Positions 27,961 to 37,314 of a DNA stretch of 64,000 bases are shown one piece after another; the first letter of the stretch is position 1; every line of letters begins with the position of its first letter. Position numbers and translations under genes: made by a program. Origin of the DNA: Pseudooceanicola pacificus (GTDB lineage Bacteria; Pseudomonadota; Alphaproteobacteria; Rhodobacterales; Rhodobacteraceae); contig NZ_WNXQ01000001.1 in the NCBI RefSeq assembly GCF_009789075.1, positions 620,001-684,000 on the forward strand. Direction: 5' to 3'. Under the pieces are notes generated by a model. The model was not told where the DNA came from. It was given only the letters and a program-made list of their open reading frames with translations, and ran no database searches.

Positions 27961-28683
27961 TTGAACATTCAAACTGCGCTGCATCTTGTCTACCCGCCCC
28001 GTTGCCTCACCTGCGGGGACGAAGTCCAGAGCGATTTCGGCCTTTGCGGTCCCTGCTGGCGCGACACGCCCTTTGCCACCGGGCTGGTCTGCGACCTCTG
28101 CGGCCTGCCCCTGCCGGGCGGCGCGCCCGGCGAGGTCGCCCATTGCGACGAATGCCTGCGTTATGCCCGGCCCTGGCGGCAGGGGCGTGCGGCGATGGTC
28201 TATGACGGCACCGCCCGGCGCATGGTCCTGGGCCTGAAACATGGCGACCGGCAGGATATCGCGACCCCTGCCGCGCATTGGATGCGGCTGGCGCTGGCCG
28301 ATGTGAACACCCGCGACATGCTGGTGTCGCCCGTGCCGCTGCACCGCTGGCGCCTGCTGAAACGGCGCTACAACCAGTCGGCGCTGATCGGCCGCGCGCT
28401 CTCCGACATGCTGGAGCTGGAGTTCATCCCCGACCTGCTGGTGCGCACCCGCCGCACCGCGATGCTGGACGGCAAGGGCGTGGCGCAGCGCTTTGCCGCG
28501 CTGGACCGGGCGATTGCCGTGCCGATCCGGCGGCGCGAGTCGGTCGAGGGGCGGCATGTGCTGCTGGTCGACGATGTGATGACCTCGGGCGCGACGCTGA
28601 CAGCGGCATCCATCGCCTGTCTGGAGGCCGGCGCGGCGGATGTTTCGGTTGTCACACTGGCGCGTGCGGTAAAAGGCGCATAA
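27961..28683 (+). CDS. ComF-family phosphoribosyltransferase-like protein
   Basis: 240 residues. The N-terminus has two Cys pairs of a zinc ribbon (CLTCGDE, CGPC, then CDLCG, CDEC). The C-terminus has the PRPP-binding motif VLLVDDVMTSGATL. ComF proteins are linked to DNA uptake where competence exists; elsewhere their role is open. The start is inferred as TTG 27961 with TAGGA 8 bases upstream, because no ATG or GTG lies in frame near the zinc ribbon. First gene of the run comF-grxC-nitrilase-marR. Confidence 0.85.
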   Translation: MNIQTALHLVYPPRCLTCGDEVQSDFGLCGPCWRDTPFATGLVCDLCGLPLPGGAPGEVAHCDECLRYARPWRQGRAAMVYDGTARRMVLGLKHGDRQDIATPAAHWMRLALADVNTRDMLVSPVPLHRWRLLKRRYNQSALIGRALSDMLELEFIPDLLVRTRRTAMLDGKGVAQRFAALDRAIAVPIRRRESVEGRHVLLVDDVMTSGATLTAASIACLEAGAADVSVVTLARAVKGA

Positions 28684-28721
28684 GTTCTGCGAAAGATCCG
28701 GTTTTCGTGGGAGTTGGGCAT

Positions 28722-28979
28722 ATGCAGCCTGTCGATATCTATACCTCGCCGCTCTGCGGCTTTTGCCACGCCGCGAAACGACTGCTGAACGACAAGGGCA
28801 TCGCCTTCAACGAGATCGACGTTCTGCGCGATCCGTCCCGCAAGGGCGAGATGATCCAGCGCGCCAATGGCCGCCACACGGTTCCGCAGATCTTTGTCGG
28901 CGAGACCCATGTGGGCGGGTGCGACGACCTTTACGCGCTGGAAAACGCCGGCAAGCTTGACCCGCTGCTGGCCGGTTGA
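28722..28979 (+). CDS. grxC: Glutaredoxin 3
   Basis: An 85-residue thiol-disulfide oxidoreductase using glutathione. The active site is Cys12-Gly-Phe-Cys15, where CPYC is more usual. TVPQIFVGETHVGGCDDL matches the glutathione-binding region with its cis-proline. ATG 28722 follows GGGAG. One base separates its stop from the next gene. Confidence 0.94.
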   Translation: MQPVDIYTSPLCGFCHAAKRLLNDKGIAFNEIDVLRDPSRKGEMIQRANGRHTVPQIFVGETHVGGCDDLYALENAGKLDPLLAG

Positions 28980-28980
28980 G

Positions 28981-29814
28981 ATGAAAACGGCGCTGCTGCA
29001 GATCACCTCGTCGGACGACCCGGCCGAAAACCTCGCCACCGTATCTGCGATGATCCGCGAGGCTGTTGCGCAGGGCGCGGGCTTTGTCCTGACGCCCGAG
29101 GTCACGAACTGCGTCTCGGCCAGCCGCACCCGGCAGGAAGAGGTGCTGCGGATGCCCAAAGACGACCCGTTCCTTGCCGCCATGCCCGCCCTCTGCCAAG
29201 AGCTGGGGATATGGCTGCTGATCGGCTCTCTCGGCGTCAAGACGACCGATGCGGACGGGCGCTTTGCCAACCGGTCCTTCCTGTTTTCGCCCGAGGGCAC
29301 GCAGGTCGCCTGGTACGACAAGATCCACATGTTCGACGTTCAGGTCAGCGAGACCGAGACCTATCGCGAATCCGCCGGCTATCGCCCGGGGGAACGCGCG
29401 GTGGTGGCCGATGCCGGGTTTGCCCGGATCGGGCTGACGGTCTGCTACGACGTGCGGTTCCCGAAACTGCATCGCACGCTGGCGCAGGCCGGGGCGCAGG
29501 TGCTGACCTGTCCCGCCGCGTTCTCTCCGGTTACGGGTGCCGCGCATTGGGAAAGCCTGCTGCGCGCCCGGGCGATCGAGACCGGCTGCTGGGTCCTGGC
29601 GCCCGCGCAGACCGGCACCCATGCGGCCAGCCGGGGCCGCGCGCGCAGCACCCACGGGCATTCCCTGGCCATCGCGCCCTGGGGCGAGGTGGTGCTGGAT
29701 ATGGGGACAGAGCCGGGCATCGGCATGGTCGATGTCGACATGTCAGCCGTGACCTCGGCCCGGGGAAAGGTGCCGTCGCTGGATCACGACCGGCCGTTTG
29801 CGCTGGACATATGA
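28981..29814 (+). CDS. Carbon-nitrogen hydrolase (Nit1/Nit2-like)
   Basis: A 277-residue nitrilase-superfamily amidase with the full triad Glu40 (LTPEVTN), Lys114 (WYDKIHMFD) and Cys155 (LTVCYDVRFP). The sequence is closest to the NIT/omega-amidase branch, known in some species to repair deaminated glutathione. The neighbouring glutaredoxin fits that idea, but the link is inference. It overlaps the next start codon by 4 bases (ATGA). Confidence 0.9.
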   Translation: MKTALLQITSSDDPAENLATVSAMIREAVAQGAGFVLTPEVTNCVSASRTRQEEVLRMPKDDPFLAAMPALCQELGIWLLIGSLGVKTTDADGRFANRSFLFSPEGTQVAWYDKIHMFDVQVSETETYRESAGYRPGERAVVADAGFARIGLTVCYDVRFPKLHRTLAQAGAQVLTCPAAFSPVTGAAHWESLLRARAIETGCWVLAPAQTGTHAASRGRARSTHGHSLAIAPWGEVVLDMGTEPGIGMVDVDMSAVTSARGKVPSLDHDRPFALDI

Positions 29815-30248
29815 CCGAATCCGCCCATTCCCTTGCGGTCACGCTGTTCAGCGAGATCCTGACCTCGGACCAGCTGGTGCGCAACCGGCTGGGAAAGGTG
29901 CTGCCCAAGGGGATGGAGATTTCGCATTTCTCGGTGCTGAACCATCTGGCCCGGGCGGGGGAACGGTCTCCGGCGCAGCTGGCCAAGGCGTTTCATGTCA
30001 CGCGCGGCGCGATGACCAATACGCTGACCAAGCTGGAATGGGCCGGCCACGTGCACATCCGCCCCGACTGGGACGACGCGCGGCGCAAGATGGTGGCGAT
30101 TTCTCCCGCCGGGCGCCTGGCGCGCGATACCGCGCTGAACGGGATCATGCCCATGGTGCGTGACCTCGTGGCCGAGATGGGCGAGGAGAAGGTCCGCGCC
30201 GCCCTGCCAATCCTGCGCGAGCTGCGGACCAAGCTGGAAGAGGACTAG
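29811..30248 (+). CDS. MarR-family transcriptional regulator
   Basis: A 145-residue winged-helix regulator. The recognition-helix region is SPAQLAKAFHVTRGAMTNTLTKLE (about 58-81), followed by the wing RPDWDDARRKMVAIS. Start ATG 29811 overlaps the stop of the nitrilase gene, so it is probably co-expressed and may control this small redox operon. Its TAG stop shares the CTAG palindrome with the stop of the facing algJ-like gene. Confidence 0.9.
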   Translation: MTESAHSLAVTLFSEILTSDQLVRNRLGKVLPKGMEISHFSVLNHLARAGERSPAQLAKAFHVTRGAMTNTLTKLEWAGHVHIRPDWDDARRKMVAISPAGRLARDTALNGIMPMVRDLVAEMGEEKVRAALPILRELRTKLEED

Positions 30249-31357
30249 CCGCCCGGCACCCGTGGCGCGGGGCCCAGAAAGGGCGCGATGGAGCGGCGTT
30301 CCACCACCGTCAGCAGCACCAGGTCGGGCTGCCAGTCACGGGTGAGGTCGCGCAGCATCTGGCCGTCGCTGGCAAAGGCCGTGTCATAGTGGACATGGAT
30401 CACGTCGGTGAATGTCCCGGCCATGTATTTCGAGACGGCAGTGCCGAAACTGTCGCGGATCCACAGCACCTTGAGCCGGTTGGCGGCGTTCGGGCTGGTT
30501 ACCATCAGGGGCCGCATCTGGTTCGGGATTTCGGGGTTGCCGCCGCGTCCGACCTCCTGCGCGGTTTCGACCAGCGTGCGCACCGTCTCGATCGGCACGG
30601 GCGAGTCGAAGGCATAATCAATGTCCCGGTCCTTCATCACGGCAGTCAGGCGCAGGAACTCTGACAGGTCACCGGCCGCGCGCCGGACGACCAGGGGATC
30701 GCGGATGCCGGGCAGCGTCAGCCGCTGGCCCCGCAGGTCGACCGTGCCCAGCCAGTCCCGCGCGGCGATCGCCCCGGCGAAGGTGTTCCAGTGGGTATCG
30801 GTGCGAAAATAGAGCTCGGCCCCCGGCACGACATCCTGGCGGGTCAGCGCCGCGCGCGGATCGGTGATCAGGGATCCGGCCCCGGGAACGGCCATGATCC
30901 GGTCGAGCGGGGTGCCCGGTCGCGGGTCCACCCAGACCGGCATGTGATCGGGGTACTGCGTGCTCTTGTTCGGGCCGATCAGCACGCGAAAGTCGGCGAC
31001 CCCCTGTGCCAGCAGCCAGGCCCGCCAGCCGACCAGCTTGTCGACGGTGGCTGCGGCGAGCTGATCGTCGACGTCGTACCCGCCGATACGGCGGCGGTGC
31101 AGCGATTCGTCATAGTGATTGCCCAGGTACAGCCATCCGTCATGGCCGATCACGACCTGACCGGGATCGACGCTGATGCCCAGCGGGCTGACCACAGCGC
31201 TCAACATCGCAAGCGGCAGATCGAGGTTGAAAAAATCGTGCTCGGCCATGGCCCGGCCGGCGTCCTCGTTGCCGTTCAGCCATCTTACCAGGTTGGCCGC
31301 GGGCAGGGCCGCGATTCCGATCAGCGCCGTCACAAGGAACAGACCCACCTGTCGCAT
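30245..31357 (-). CDS. AlgJ/AlgX-like SGNH-family O-acetylation protein
   Basis: A 370-residue protein with one N-terminal hydrophobic segment (signal or anchor, 4-24) and a periplasmic catalytic domain. The motif TDTHWN (186-191, Asp187, His189) and Ser303 in WIRDSFG match the catalytic triad of AlgJ/AlgX acetyl-transfer proteins. It partners the MBOAT gene 12 bases upstream: the MBOAT passes acetyl groups across the membrane and this protein places them on a glycan. Which polymer is modified is unknown; no polysaccharide genes are nearby. Confidence 0.82.
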   Translation of the reverse strand: MRQVGLFLVTALIGIAALPAANLVRWLNGNEDAGRAMAEHDFFNLDLPLAMLSAVVSPLGISVDPGQVVIGHDGWLYLGNHYDESLHRRRIGGYDVDDQLAAATVDKLVGWRAWLLAQGVADFRVLIGPNKSTQYPDHMPVWVDPRPGTPLDRIMAVPGAGSLITDPRAALTRQDVVPGAELYFRTDTHWNTFAGAIAARDWLGTVDLRGQRLTLPGIRDPLVVRRAAGDLSEFLRLTAVMKDRDIDYAFDSPVPIETVRTLVETAQEVGRGGNPEIPNQMRPLMVTSPNAANRLKVLWIRDSFGTAVSKYMAGTFTDVIHVHYDTAFASDGQMLRDLTRDWQPDLVLLTVVERRSIAPFLGPAPRVPGG

Positions 31358-31369
31358 CGCCCCGCCCCG

Positions 31370-32845
31370 TCAGAAGTTGAAGTAGAGGAACACGGTGCTG
31401 GTCGATCCCAGCATCACGTAGATCCCGATGGCAAAGAGCAGCCCCGCGCCCAGGGTCATCGCGTTGCTCGGATGATCGGTCACGAACTGGTAGGGGTTGC
31501 GGCAGGCGATCAGCGCAAAGCCCAGCAGAAGCGCCGCATAGACCGGCGCCTGCACCGCCAGCGCGGGCGGCGACACGGCCAGCAGCCAGTCCATCCCCTT
31601 GCCCGCCCAGGCCAGGCTCTCTGTCGGCAGGCTGTCGAGCGTGGTCCGCCGGATCGAGCCGATGTCGACCATGCCCCAGAGCACCCGCTTGGCCGAGGCC
31701 ATGTCGGTCGCGCGGAAGAAGACCCAGGCGAGGTTCACGAAGAGGAAGGTCACCAGCCAGGCCAGCGGGCGCGGCATCCGCAGGCCCGCGCCGCGCCAGA
31801 CCCGGTGCGCCGCCAGCGCCACGCCATGCATCAGCCCCCAGATGACGAACATCCAGCTGGCCCCGTGCCACAGCCCGCCCAGGGTAAAGGTCACGATCAG
31901 GTTGCTTAGCACCCGCGCCTCGCCCGCCCGGTTGCCGCCGAGGGGGATGTAGACGTAATCGCGCAGGAACCGGCCAAGGGTGATGTGCCAGCGTCGCCAG
32001 AAATCCTGTATGTCCAGTGACTTGTAGGGCGACAGGAAATTCAGCGGCAGGCGGATGTTGAACAGCATCGCCGCGCCATAGGCCATGTCGCAATATCCGC
32101 TGAAATCGAAATAGAGCTGGAATGTGTAGGACAGGCTTGCCGCCCAGGCGCCAAAGAAATCCAGCGGCCCGGTCCCGTCGAACCCGGCATCGGCCCAGGT
32201 GGCAAAGGTGTCGGCGATGGCGACTTTCTTGAACAGGCCGATGGCAAAGATGATCAGCCCGACGGTGATATTGCCCGGGATCATCCGGTGGTTCCGGCTG
32301 TCGCCGAACTGGCGCATCATTTCCGAGTGGTGGACGATCGGCCCCGCGATCAGCTGCGGAAAGAACGAGACGAACAGCGCATAGTTCATCAGGTCGTATT
32401 CCAGCGTCTGGCCGCGATAGCTGTCGACCAGATAGGCGATCTGCTGGAAGGTGAAGAAGCTGATGGCCAGCGGCAGCAGGATGTTCAGCGCGACATGGCT
32501 GCCCCCGGTTGCGGTGGCGTAGTTCTCCATCAGGAAGTCGGCATATTTGAAATAGCCGAGCGCGCCGAGGTTGGCGGCAATGCCGAAGGTCAACACCACC
32601 CGGGCCGCCCGAATGGAGCCCTTGCGATGCATCCGCCCCAATTCGCTGCCCAGCGAATAGTTGAACAGCACCGAAATCATCAGAAGCAGCAGGTAGGCCG
32701 AGTTCCACCAGGCGTAGAAGACAAGGTTGGCAATGACGAGGCACCCGCGTCCCGCAACATCAAGGCCGGCGTGGACAAGCGCGAAGTAGACGGCAAAGGC
32801 CGCGGGCAAGAAGACAAAAATGAATTCTGGCGAACTGAAGAGCAT
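31370..32845 (-). CDS. AlgI-like MBOAT O-acyltransferase
   Basis: A 491-residue integral membrane protein with about ten hydrophobic segments. The MBOAT signature is complete: FWRRWHITLGRFLRDYV (282-298) and the catalytic His327 in LWHGASW. The family moves acetyl groups to the periplasm for modification of exopolysaccharides such as alginate. Start ATG 32845 is the first residue of the initial membrane segment. Operon with the AlgJ-like gene. Confidence 0.93.
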   Translation of the reverse strand: MLFSSPEFIFVFLPAAFAVYFALVHAGLDVAGRGCLVIANLVFYAWWNSAYLLLLMISVLFNYSLGSELGRMHRKGSIRAARVVLTFGIAANLGALGYFKYADFLMENYATATGGSHVALNILLPLAISFFTFQQIAYLVDSYRGQTLEYDLMNYALFVSFFPQLIAGPIVHHSEMMRQFGDSRNHRMIPGNITVGLIIFAIGLFKKVAIADTFATWADAGFDGTGPLDFFGAWAASLSYTFQLYFDFSGYCDMAYGAAMLFNIRLPLNFLSPYKSLDIQDFWRRWHITLGRFLRDYVYIPLGGNRAGEARVLSNLIVTFTLGGLWHGASWMFVIWGLMHGVALAAHRVWRGAGLRMPRPLAWLVTFLFVNLAWVFFRATDMASAKRVLWGMVDIGSIRRTTLDSLPTESLAWAGKGMDWLLAVSPPALAVQAPVYAALLLGFALIACRNPYQFVTDHPSNAMTLGAGLLFAIGIYVMLGSTSTVFLYFNF

Positions 32846-32874
32846 CGGGACGATTGGTTAATACGAGGTGGAGC

Positions 32875-32887
32875 GTTAACAATTAAC
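32875..32887. repeat. A+T-rich inverted repeat upstream of the MBOAT operon
   Basis: GTTAA-CAA-TTAAC, perfect, 30 bases before the start codon in an unusually A+T-rich patch. It is a candidate operator or part of the promoter. Confidence 0.4.
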
Positions 32888-32908
32888 TAATCATTGCACC
32901 GAATTTCC

Positions 32909-32932
32909 TGCCCGGGATCTGAGTGCCGGGCA
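32909..32932. terminator. Weak hairpin downstream of the quinone-oxidoreductase-like gene
   Basis: 7-base perfect stem TGCCCGG/CCGGGCA with a 10-base loop. The T run (TTTT) is on the plus side, 5 bases after the stem; the minus side, where the transcript comes from, has none. Termination is uncertain. Confidence 0.3.
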
Positions 32933-32972
32933 AGAGTTTTGATCTCCTGCCATTCGTGGCGCGGGTCATATG

Positions 32973-33893
32973 TCAATCCGGCAGCAACACCAGCTTGCCC
33001 CTGACATGTCCGGCCTCGCTTGCCACATGGGCGCGGGCGGCATCGGCCAGCGGCATGGTCTCGATCACCGGCGGTTTGAACACGCCCAATTCGGCCAGGG
33101 CGGCGACACGGGCCATCAGGGCGCGGCTGCGGTTCACCGCCGGGCGCAGGGCGGTGACGTCGGTGCGGGTCGGTTCCGGGGCGGCGGTGCCGCTGGCGAT
33201 GAAAGCCGCGCGCCCGCCGGGGCGCAGCGCGGCAAAGCTGCCGGGCACCGTCGCCGCGCCCACCGTGTCAAAGGCCGCGTCGCAATCGCCCAAGGCGGCG
33301 CCGATATCCTGCGTGGTGTAATCCAGCACCTCATGCGCGCCCAGCCCCAGCAGGTAGTCGCGGTTGACCGCGCGGCCGGTGGTCACGACATGCGCCCCCA
33401 TGTACCGGGCCAGCTGCACCGCCATGCCGCCAACGCCCCCGGCACCGCCCTGCACCAGGATCTTTTCCCCGGCCTGCAGGTGCAGCGTATCCTGCAGCGA
33501 GATCATCGCGGTCAGCCCGGCCAGCGCGATGGCGGCCGATTCGACATGGCTGAACCCGGCGGGCATCGGCGCGACCAGATCGGCGGGCAGGACGATGCGG
33601 CTGGCATATCCGCCCTCGGTCTCGCGCGGGCAGACGCCAAAGACATCGGTGCCCACGGCCAGATCCGCCCCCTCGCCCACGGCGACAACGGTGCCCGCGA
33701 AATCGCGCCCCGGCACATGCGGCAGGGTGACCGAGGCGGTGCTGCTGCCGCGCCGGACCTTCCAGTCGGCGGCATTCACGCTGGCGGCGCGGATCTGCAC
33801 GGCGACCTCGCCCGGGCCGGGGGGCAGGTCGGGCAGGTCGACCAGGGTCAGGACCTCGGGTCCGCCATGCTGCGCGATCTGGATGGCTTTCAT
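32973..33893 (-). CDS. Zinc-independent MDR oxidoreductase (quinone oxidoreductase-like)
   Basis: A 306-residue medium-chain dehydrogenase/reductase without the structural zinc cysteines. It shows GRDFAGTVVAVGEGA at the substrate domain and QGGAGGVGGMAVQLA as the NADPH-binding loop. Most such enzymes reduce quinones or enals with NADPH. It is the last gene behind the kinase on the same strand (21 bases apart), so it may be expressed with the sensor system, but no functional tie is known. Confidence 0.88.
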   Translation of the reverse strand: MKAIQIAQHGGPEVLTLVDLPDLPPGPGEVAVQIRAASVNAADWKVRRGSSTASVTLPHVPGRDFAGTVVAVGEGADLAVGTDVFGVCPRETEGGYASRIVLPADLVAPMPAGFSHVESAAIALAGLTAMISLQDTLHLQAGEKILVQGGAGGVGGMAVQLARYMGAHVVTTGRAVNRDYLLGLGAHEVLDYTTQDIGAALGDCDAAFDTVGAATVPGSFAALRPGGRAAFIASGTAAPEPTRTDVTALRPAVNRSRALMARVAALAELGVFKPPVIETMPLADAARAHVASEAGHVRGKLVLLPD

Positions 33894-33914
33894 ATCGGGG
33901 CTTTCCGCATTGGG

Positions 33915-36128
33915 TCAGGTGGTGCTGCGTTCGAGAAGGGCGACCAGGTTGATCGCCAGATGCCCCGGTTCGATCGGTTTCGAGATCAGCGGCAGGTCCT
34001 TGCGGGCACAGATCTCCTGCAGCTCCTTGCCGCGGTCGGCGCTGACGATGCAGGCCGGCACTGGGCCAAAGGTATGGCGCAGGGCGGTGACGGCATCGGT
34101 GCCGCGTTCCCCGTCGTCCAGCTGATAGTCGGCGACGATCACGTCGGGCACCAGCCCCACCTCGGACAGCAGGGCGCTGGCCTCGGCCCCGGTGGCGACG
34201 GCAAAGACATCGACGCCCCATTTTTCCAGCAGGATGGTCATGGCCTGGCGGAAGTCGGCGTCATTCTCGATCAGCAGGGCCAGCCGGCCCGCCAGCCGGT
34301 CCTGCGCCAGATCCGAGGGCACGGCGCGGCCGCCTTCGTCCAGCTTCTGCACCTTGGCCAACGGCAGGTCGACCAGAAAGCCCGAGCCGCGCCCGACCTC
34401 GGACACCAGGGTCAGGCGATGGCCCAGCAGGGCACAGGCGCGGTCGACGATGGCAAGACCCAGGCCCATCCCTTCGGACGGGCTGGCGATGGATTCCAGG
34501 CGCTGGAATTCGTTGAAGATCACGTCGCGCTTGTCGTCGGGGATGCCCGGGCCGGTGTCCCAGACCTCGACCCGGATGGTGTCGCCACGCCGCCGCGCGC
34601 CGACCAGAACCTTGCCCCGGGCCGTGTAGCGCACCGCGTTCGAGATCAGGTTCTGCAGCACACGGCGCAGATAGGTGCTGTCGCTGGAGGCCACGGCGGT
34701 GCTGGGCACGACACGCAGCTCCAGCCCCTTGCGGCGGGCGACGGGGCCCAGCTCTTCCTCCAGCCGCGCGAACATGCTGCCCAGCTGGGTGGGCCCGACA
34801 TGCACCGCGGCCAGGCCCGAATCCAGCTTCGAGATGTCCAGCAGCGCGTCCAGGATCGACTCGACACTTTGCAGGGCGCGGCCGGTCTTGGACAGGATTT
34901 CCTGGGTGACGGGATCGCCGTCATCGGTGGGGATGGACGAAAGGTACAGCTTGGCCGCGGAGAGCGGTTGCAGCAGGTCGTGGCTGGCGGCCGCGACAAA
35001 CCGGGATTTCGACGCATTCGCCCGTTCGGCCGCGCCAAGGGCGGCCTGCAGCTCCAGCGTGCGGGCCGCGACACGGGCCTCAAGGGATTCGTTTGCCTCG
35101 CGGATCGCGGCCACGGCGGCACGTTCCGCCGACACGTCGGTAAAGCTGATGACGAATCCGCCATCCGGCATCTCCTGCGCGTGCACATGCAGCACCTCGA
35201 CCCCGCGCCGCAGTTCGAAGGTCATGGGGTCCCGGCCCGCGCGCCGCGCGATCCAGTCGCGCGCGCCGCGGGCCGAGATGCCCTGAAAGGTGAAATGCCC
35301 CTCGATCCAGTCGAGCAGGCCGTTCGCCTCGGCATTCAGGTAGACCCGGCGGATCGGCACGTGCAGCAGATCGCCCATGCGCTGGTTCCAGCCCGCCAGG
35401 TGGCCATGCGCGTCAAAGATGCAGACGCCCTGATCCAGGTGATCCAGCGTGGCGCGGATCAGGCGGGCCTGGTCGTCCAGCAGGCGCTCGCGCTCCTGCC
35501 GCTCGATCCGCATGATGTCGGTCACGTCGGTCTGCAGGATGACGGTGCCGCCATCGGCGGTGCGGTGTTCGCTGACCTGCACCCAGCGGTTCCAGATCAT
35601 GCGCACGTTGAAGATCACGTGATCGTCGCGGTGCCGTTCCATCCGCCGGATGCGCCACTGGCGCGGGGTCTCGCCCTCGGGCAGGGCCAGGTGCAGGCTT
35701 TCGCTGATCAGATGGACATACCTCTGAAAGGTCAGCCCGGGCTGCAGGCTGTCGCGGATGTCGGGCATATGCATCCCGAAACGCGAATTGCACAGGACCA
35801 GCCGCTCGCTGCTGTCGAACAGCGCGAATCCCTCCTGCACCGTCTCGATCGCATTGGCCAGGTTGGTCCGCGCGGCCTCGGCCTCTTGCGTGGCGTTGGC
35901 CAGCATGGCGTTCGAGGTGTTCAGCAGCTCCATCGCCTGTTCAAGGTCGCGGGTCCGGGCGCGGACCTCTTCCTCCAGCAGGGCGGCGCGCTGGAACTGG
36001 GCATAGGCCGCCCCGGTGCTTTCGCCGCCTTCCTCGACCCGCCGCATCAGAGAGGCGGCGATCGTCATCAGCTTCTCGGTCTGGCGCTCGGGCGAGTCCT
36101 CGGGATTGATCAGCGAGATGGTCGACAT
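33915..36128 (-). CDS. PAS-containing hybrid histidine kinase (NahK/ErcS-type)
   Basis: A 737-residue cytoplasmic kinase without membrane segments. Order: coiled coil (about 45-95), PAS (about 95-205), second PAS (about 225-335), short coiled coil (340-375), HisKA with phospho-His383 (ASHDLLQPLS), ATPase with N box (491-500), DTGPGIP (524-530) and GMGLGLAIV (553-561), then a receiver with Asp667 (VADYQL). The layout resembles NahK/ErcS kinases. It overlaps the FIST gene by one base (TGATG) and so is translationally coupled to it. The signal is presumably delivered by the FIST protein. Confidence 0.92.
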   Translation of the reverse strand: MSTISLINPEDSPERQTEKLMTIAASLMRRVEEGGESTGAAYAQFQRAALLEEEVRARTRDLEQAMELLNTSNAMLANATQEAEAARTNLANAIETVQEGFALFDSSERLVLCNSRFGMHMPDIRDSLQPGLTFQRYVHLISESLHLALPEGETPRQWRIRRMERHRDDHVIFNVRMIWNRWVQVSEHRTADGGTVILQTDVTDIMRIERQERERLLDDQARLIRATLDHLDQGVCIFDAHGHLAGWNQRMGDLLHVPIRRVYLNAEANGLLDWIEGHFTFQGISARGARDWIARRAGRDPMTFELRRGVEVLHVHAQEMPDGGFVISFTDVSAERAAVAAIREANESLEARVAARTLELQAALGAAERANASKSRFVAAASHDLLQPLSAAKLYLSSIPTDDGDPVTQEILSKTGRALQSVESILDALLDISKLDSGLAAVHVGPTQLGSMFARLEEELGPVARRKGLELRVVPSTAVASSDSTYLRRVLQNLISNAVRYTARGKVLVGARRRGDTIRVEVWDTGPGIPDDKRDVIFNEFQRLESIASPSEGMGLGLAIVDRACALLGHRLTLVSEVGRGSGFLVDLPLAKVQKLDEGGRAVPSDLAQDRLAGRLALLIENDADFRQAMTILLEKWGVDVFAVATGAEASALLSEVGLVPDVIVADYQLDDGERGTDAVTALRHTFGPVPACIVSADRGKELQEICARKDLPLISKPIEPGHLAINLVALLERSTT

Positions 36129-37276
36129 CAGTCCTCGGGCGGGTAGATCGCAACCCCGGTCAGGGTCTGGTTCACATGCATCGAGCCCATTTGCTCGCCA
36201 TAGGTCGAGAACCCGACAACCCGGTGACGGGCCAGCACCTCGGACAGCTTGCCCTTGATCTGTTTCTGCTCGGCCTCCAGCTTGCGCAGCAGGCAGTCGC
36301 AGGCGAGGATCGTGTCAGGCACGCGGTCCGCCGACAGGGCGGCCAGTTCGGTTTCCAGGTGGTCGACCATGTCCTGCGCCTCGGCCAGCGACAGCACCAG
36401 ACCCTCGCCCACGGCGGAAAAGAAGGTCAGGTCGCCGTTCTCATGCGCCTGCTGGATCGAGCGGACATGATGCTGCGCCCCGATCCGCACGACAACCGGA
36501 TGAGCGGCAAAGGTGAAGGTCGTCAGCTGTTCCGGATCCTTGCCCAGCAGCCGGGCGTATTCGCGCCCCGCCGGTTCGTCGTTGATTCGGTGCACGACAC
36601 GTGTGTCGGGGCTGGCACAGGTCACGACCATGCGGTGTTCGGTGGGCACAAGGTGATCGGTCTTGAACACCTTGACCGGGCAGCGGGTGCGCACCACCAG
36701 CAGAACGGCGGCGCTGTCATGGGTTTCGCCCTCGTGGAACACCTTGGCGCATTGGAACCGCTCGCCATCCCCGGCAGAACCGCCGAACAGCGGCACCGGG
36801 CCCAGCATCGCCGCCAGTTCCGATGCGACCTGGTCCTCGGACCGTGACATGCCGTCGATCATGAGGAAGGCGAATTCGTGATCCCAGTCCGGCACTTCGC
36901 GCATCAGCTCGCCACGGGCCAGCAGGATGCGCTGCGTCAGATCGGGGGCGGGAGATTTGTGGATCTCGCGCAGCAGGAAGGCGCGGCTGCGGAAGGCGTT
37001 GCGCGGCAGGCCGATGGCCAGCAGCTCGCCTTCGGCATAGCCGTGGCCGTCAAGCTCTCCGGCGGTGGTGCAGCCGATCACCCGGGCGGGGGCGAAGCGC
37101 GACTGCGCCTCGGCCAGCAGGGCGGGCAGACCGGGATCGGGCGAAGCGAAGAGGATGACCGCGTCCAGCTCGTCGCCCAGACCTTCGGCCAACAGTTCGA
37201 TCGCCCTCTCCGTCCCCAGAGAGACGGATGAACTGCGCACGATGCCCGGCGCGGCGGGCGTATTCATGAAGGTCAC
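36128..37276 (-). CDS. FIST-domain sensor protein (NosP-like)
   Basis: A 382-residue protein with FIST_N (about 35-215, containing VIGCTTAGEL and LFGGSAGDGERF) and FIST_C (about 220-360, with HPVVVRIG and VGFSTYGEQMG). In Pseudomonas, a FIST protein encoded beside NahK, called NosP, binds haem and nitric oxide and controls the kinase. The same gene pairing here supports a NosP-like role; haem binding is not visible from motifs alone. GTG 37276 has GGAGG 7 bases upstream; an in-frame ATG at 37267 is the alternative. Confidence 0.88.
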   Translation of the reverse strand: MTFMNTPAAPGIVRSSSVSLGTERAIELLAEGLGDELDAVILFASPDPGLPALLAEAQSRFAPARVIGCTTAGELDGHGYAEGELLAIGLPRNAFRSRAFLLREIHKSPAPDLTQRILLARGELMREVPDWDHEFAFLMIDGMSRSEDQVASELAAMLGPVPLFGGSAGDGERFQCAKVFHEGETHDSAAVLLVVRTRCPVKVFKTDHLVPTEHRMVVTCASPDTRVVHRINDEPAGREYARLLGKDPEQLTTFTFAAHPVVVRIGAQHHVRSIQQAHENGDLTFFSAVGEGLVLSLAEAQDMVDHLETELAALSADRVPDTILACDCLLRKLEAEQKQIKGKLSEVLARHRVVGFSTYGEQMGSMHVNQTLTGVAIYPPED

Positions 37277-37314
37277 TGACGGTCCTCCCTCCGTCGATGG
37301 CCCAGCGTGGCAGG

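Noticed and set aside
35613-35624. GATCACGTGATC palindrome with a CACGTG core, as a further parS
   Set aside because: Inside the kinase coding sequence, and the arms do not match parS.
32970-36146. Long plus-strand open frame over the kinase and reductase genes
   Set aside because: Antisense shadow with low-complexity translation and no recognisable domain.
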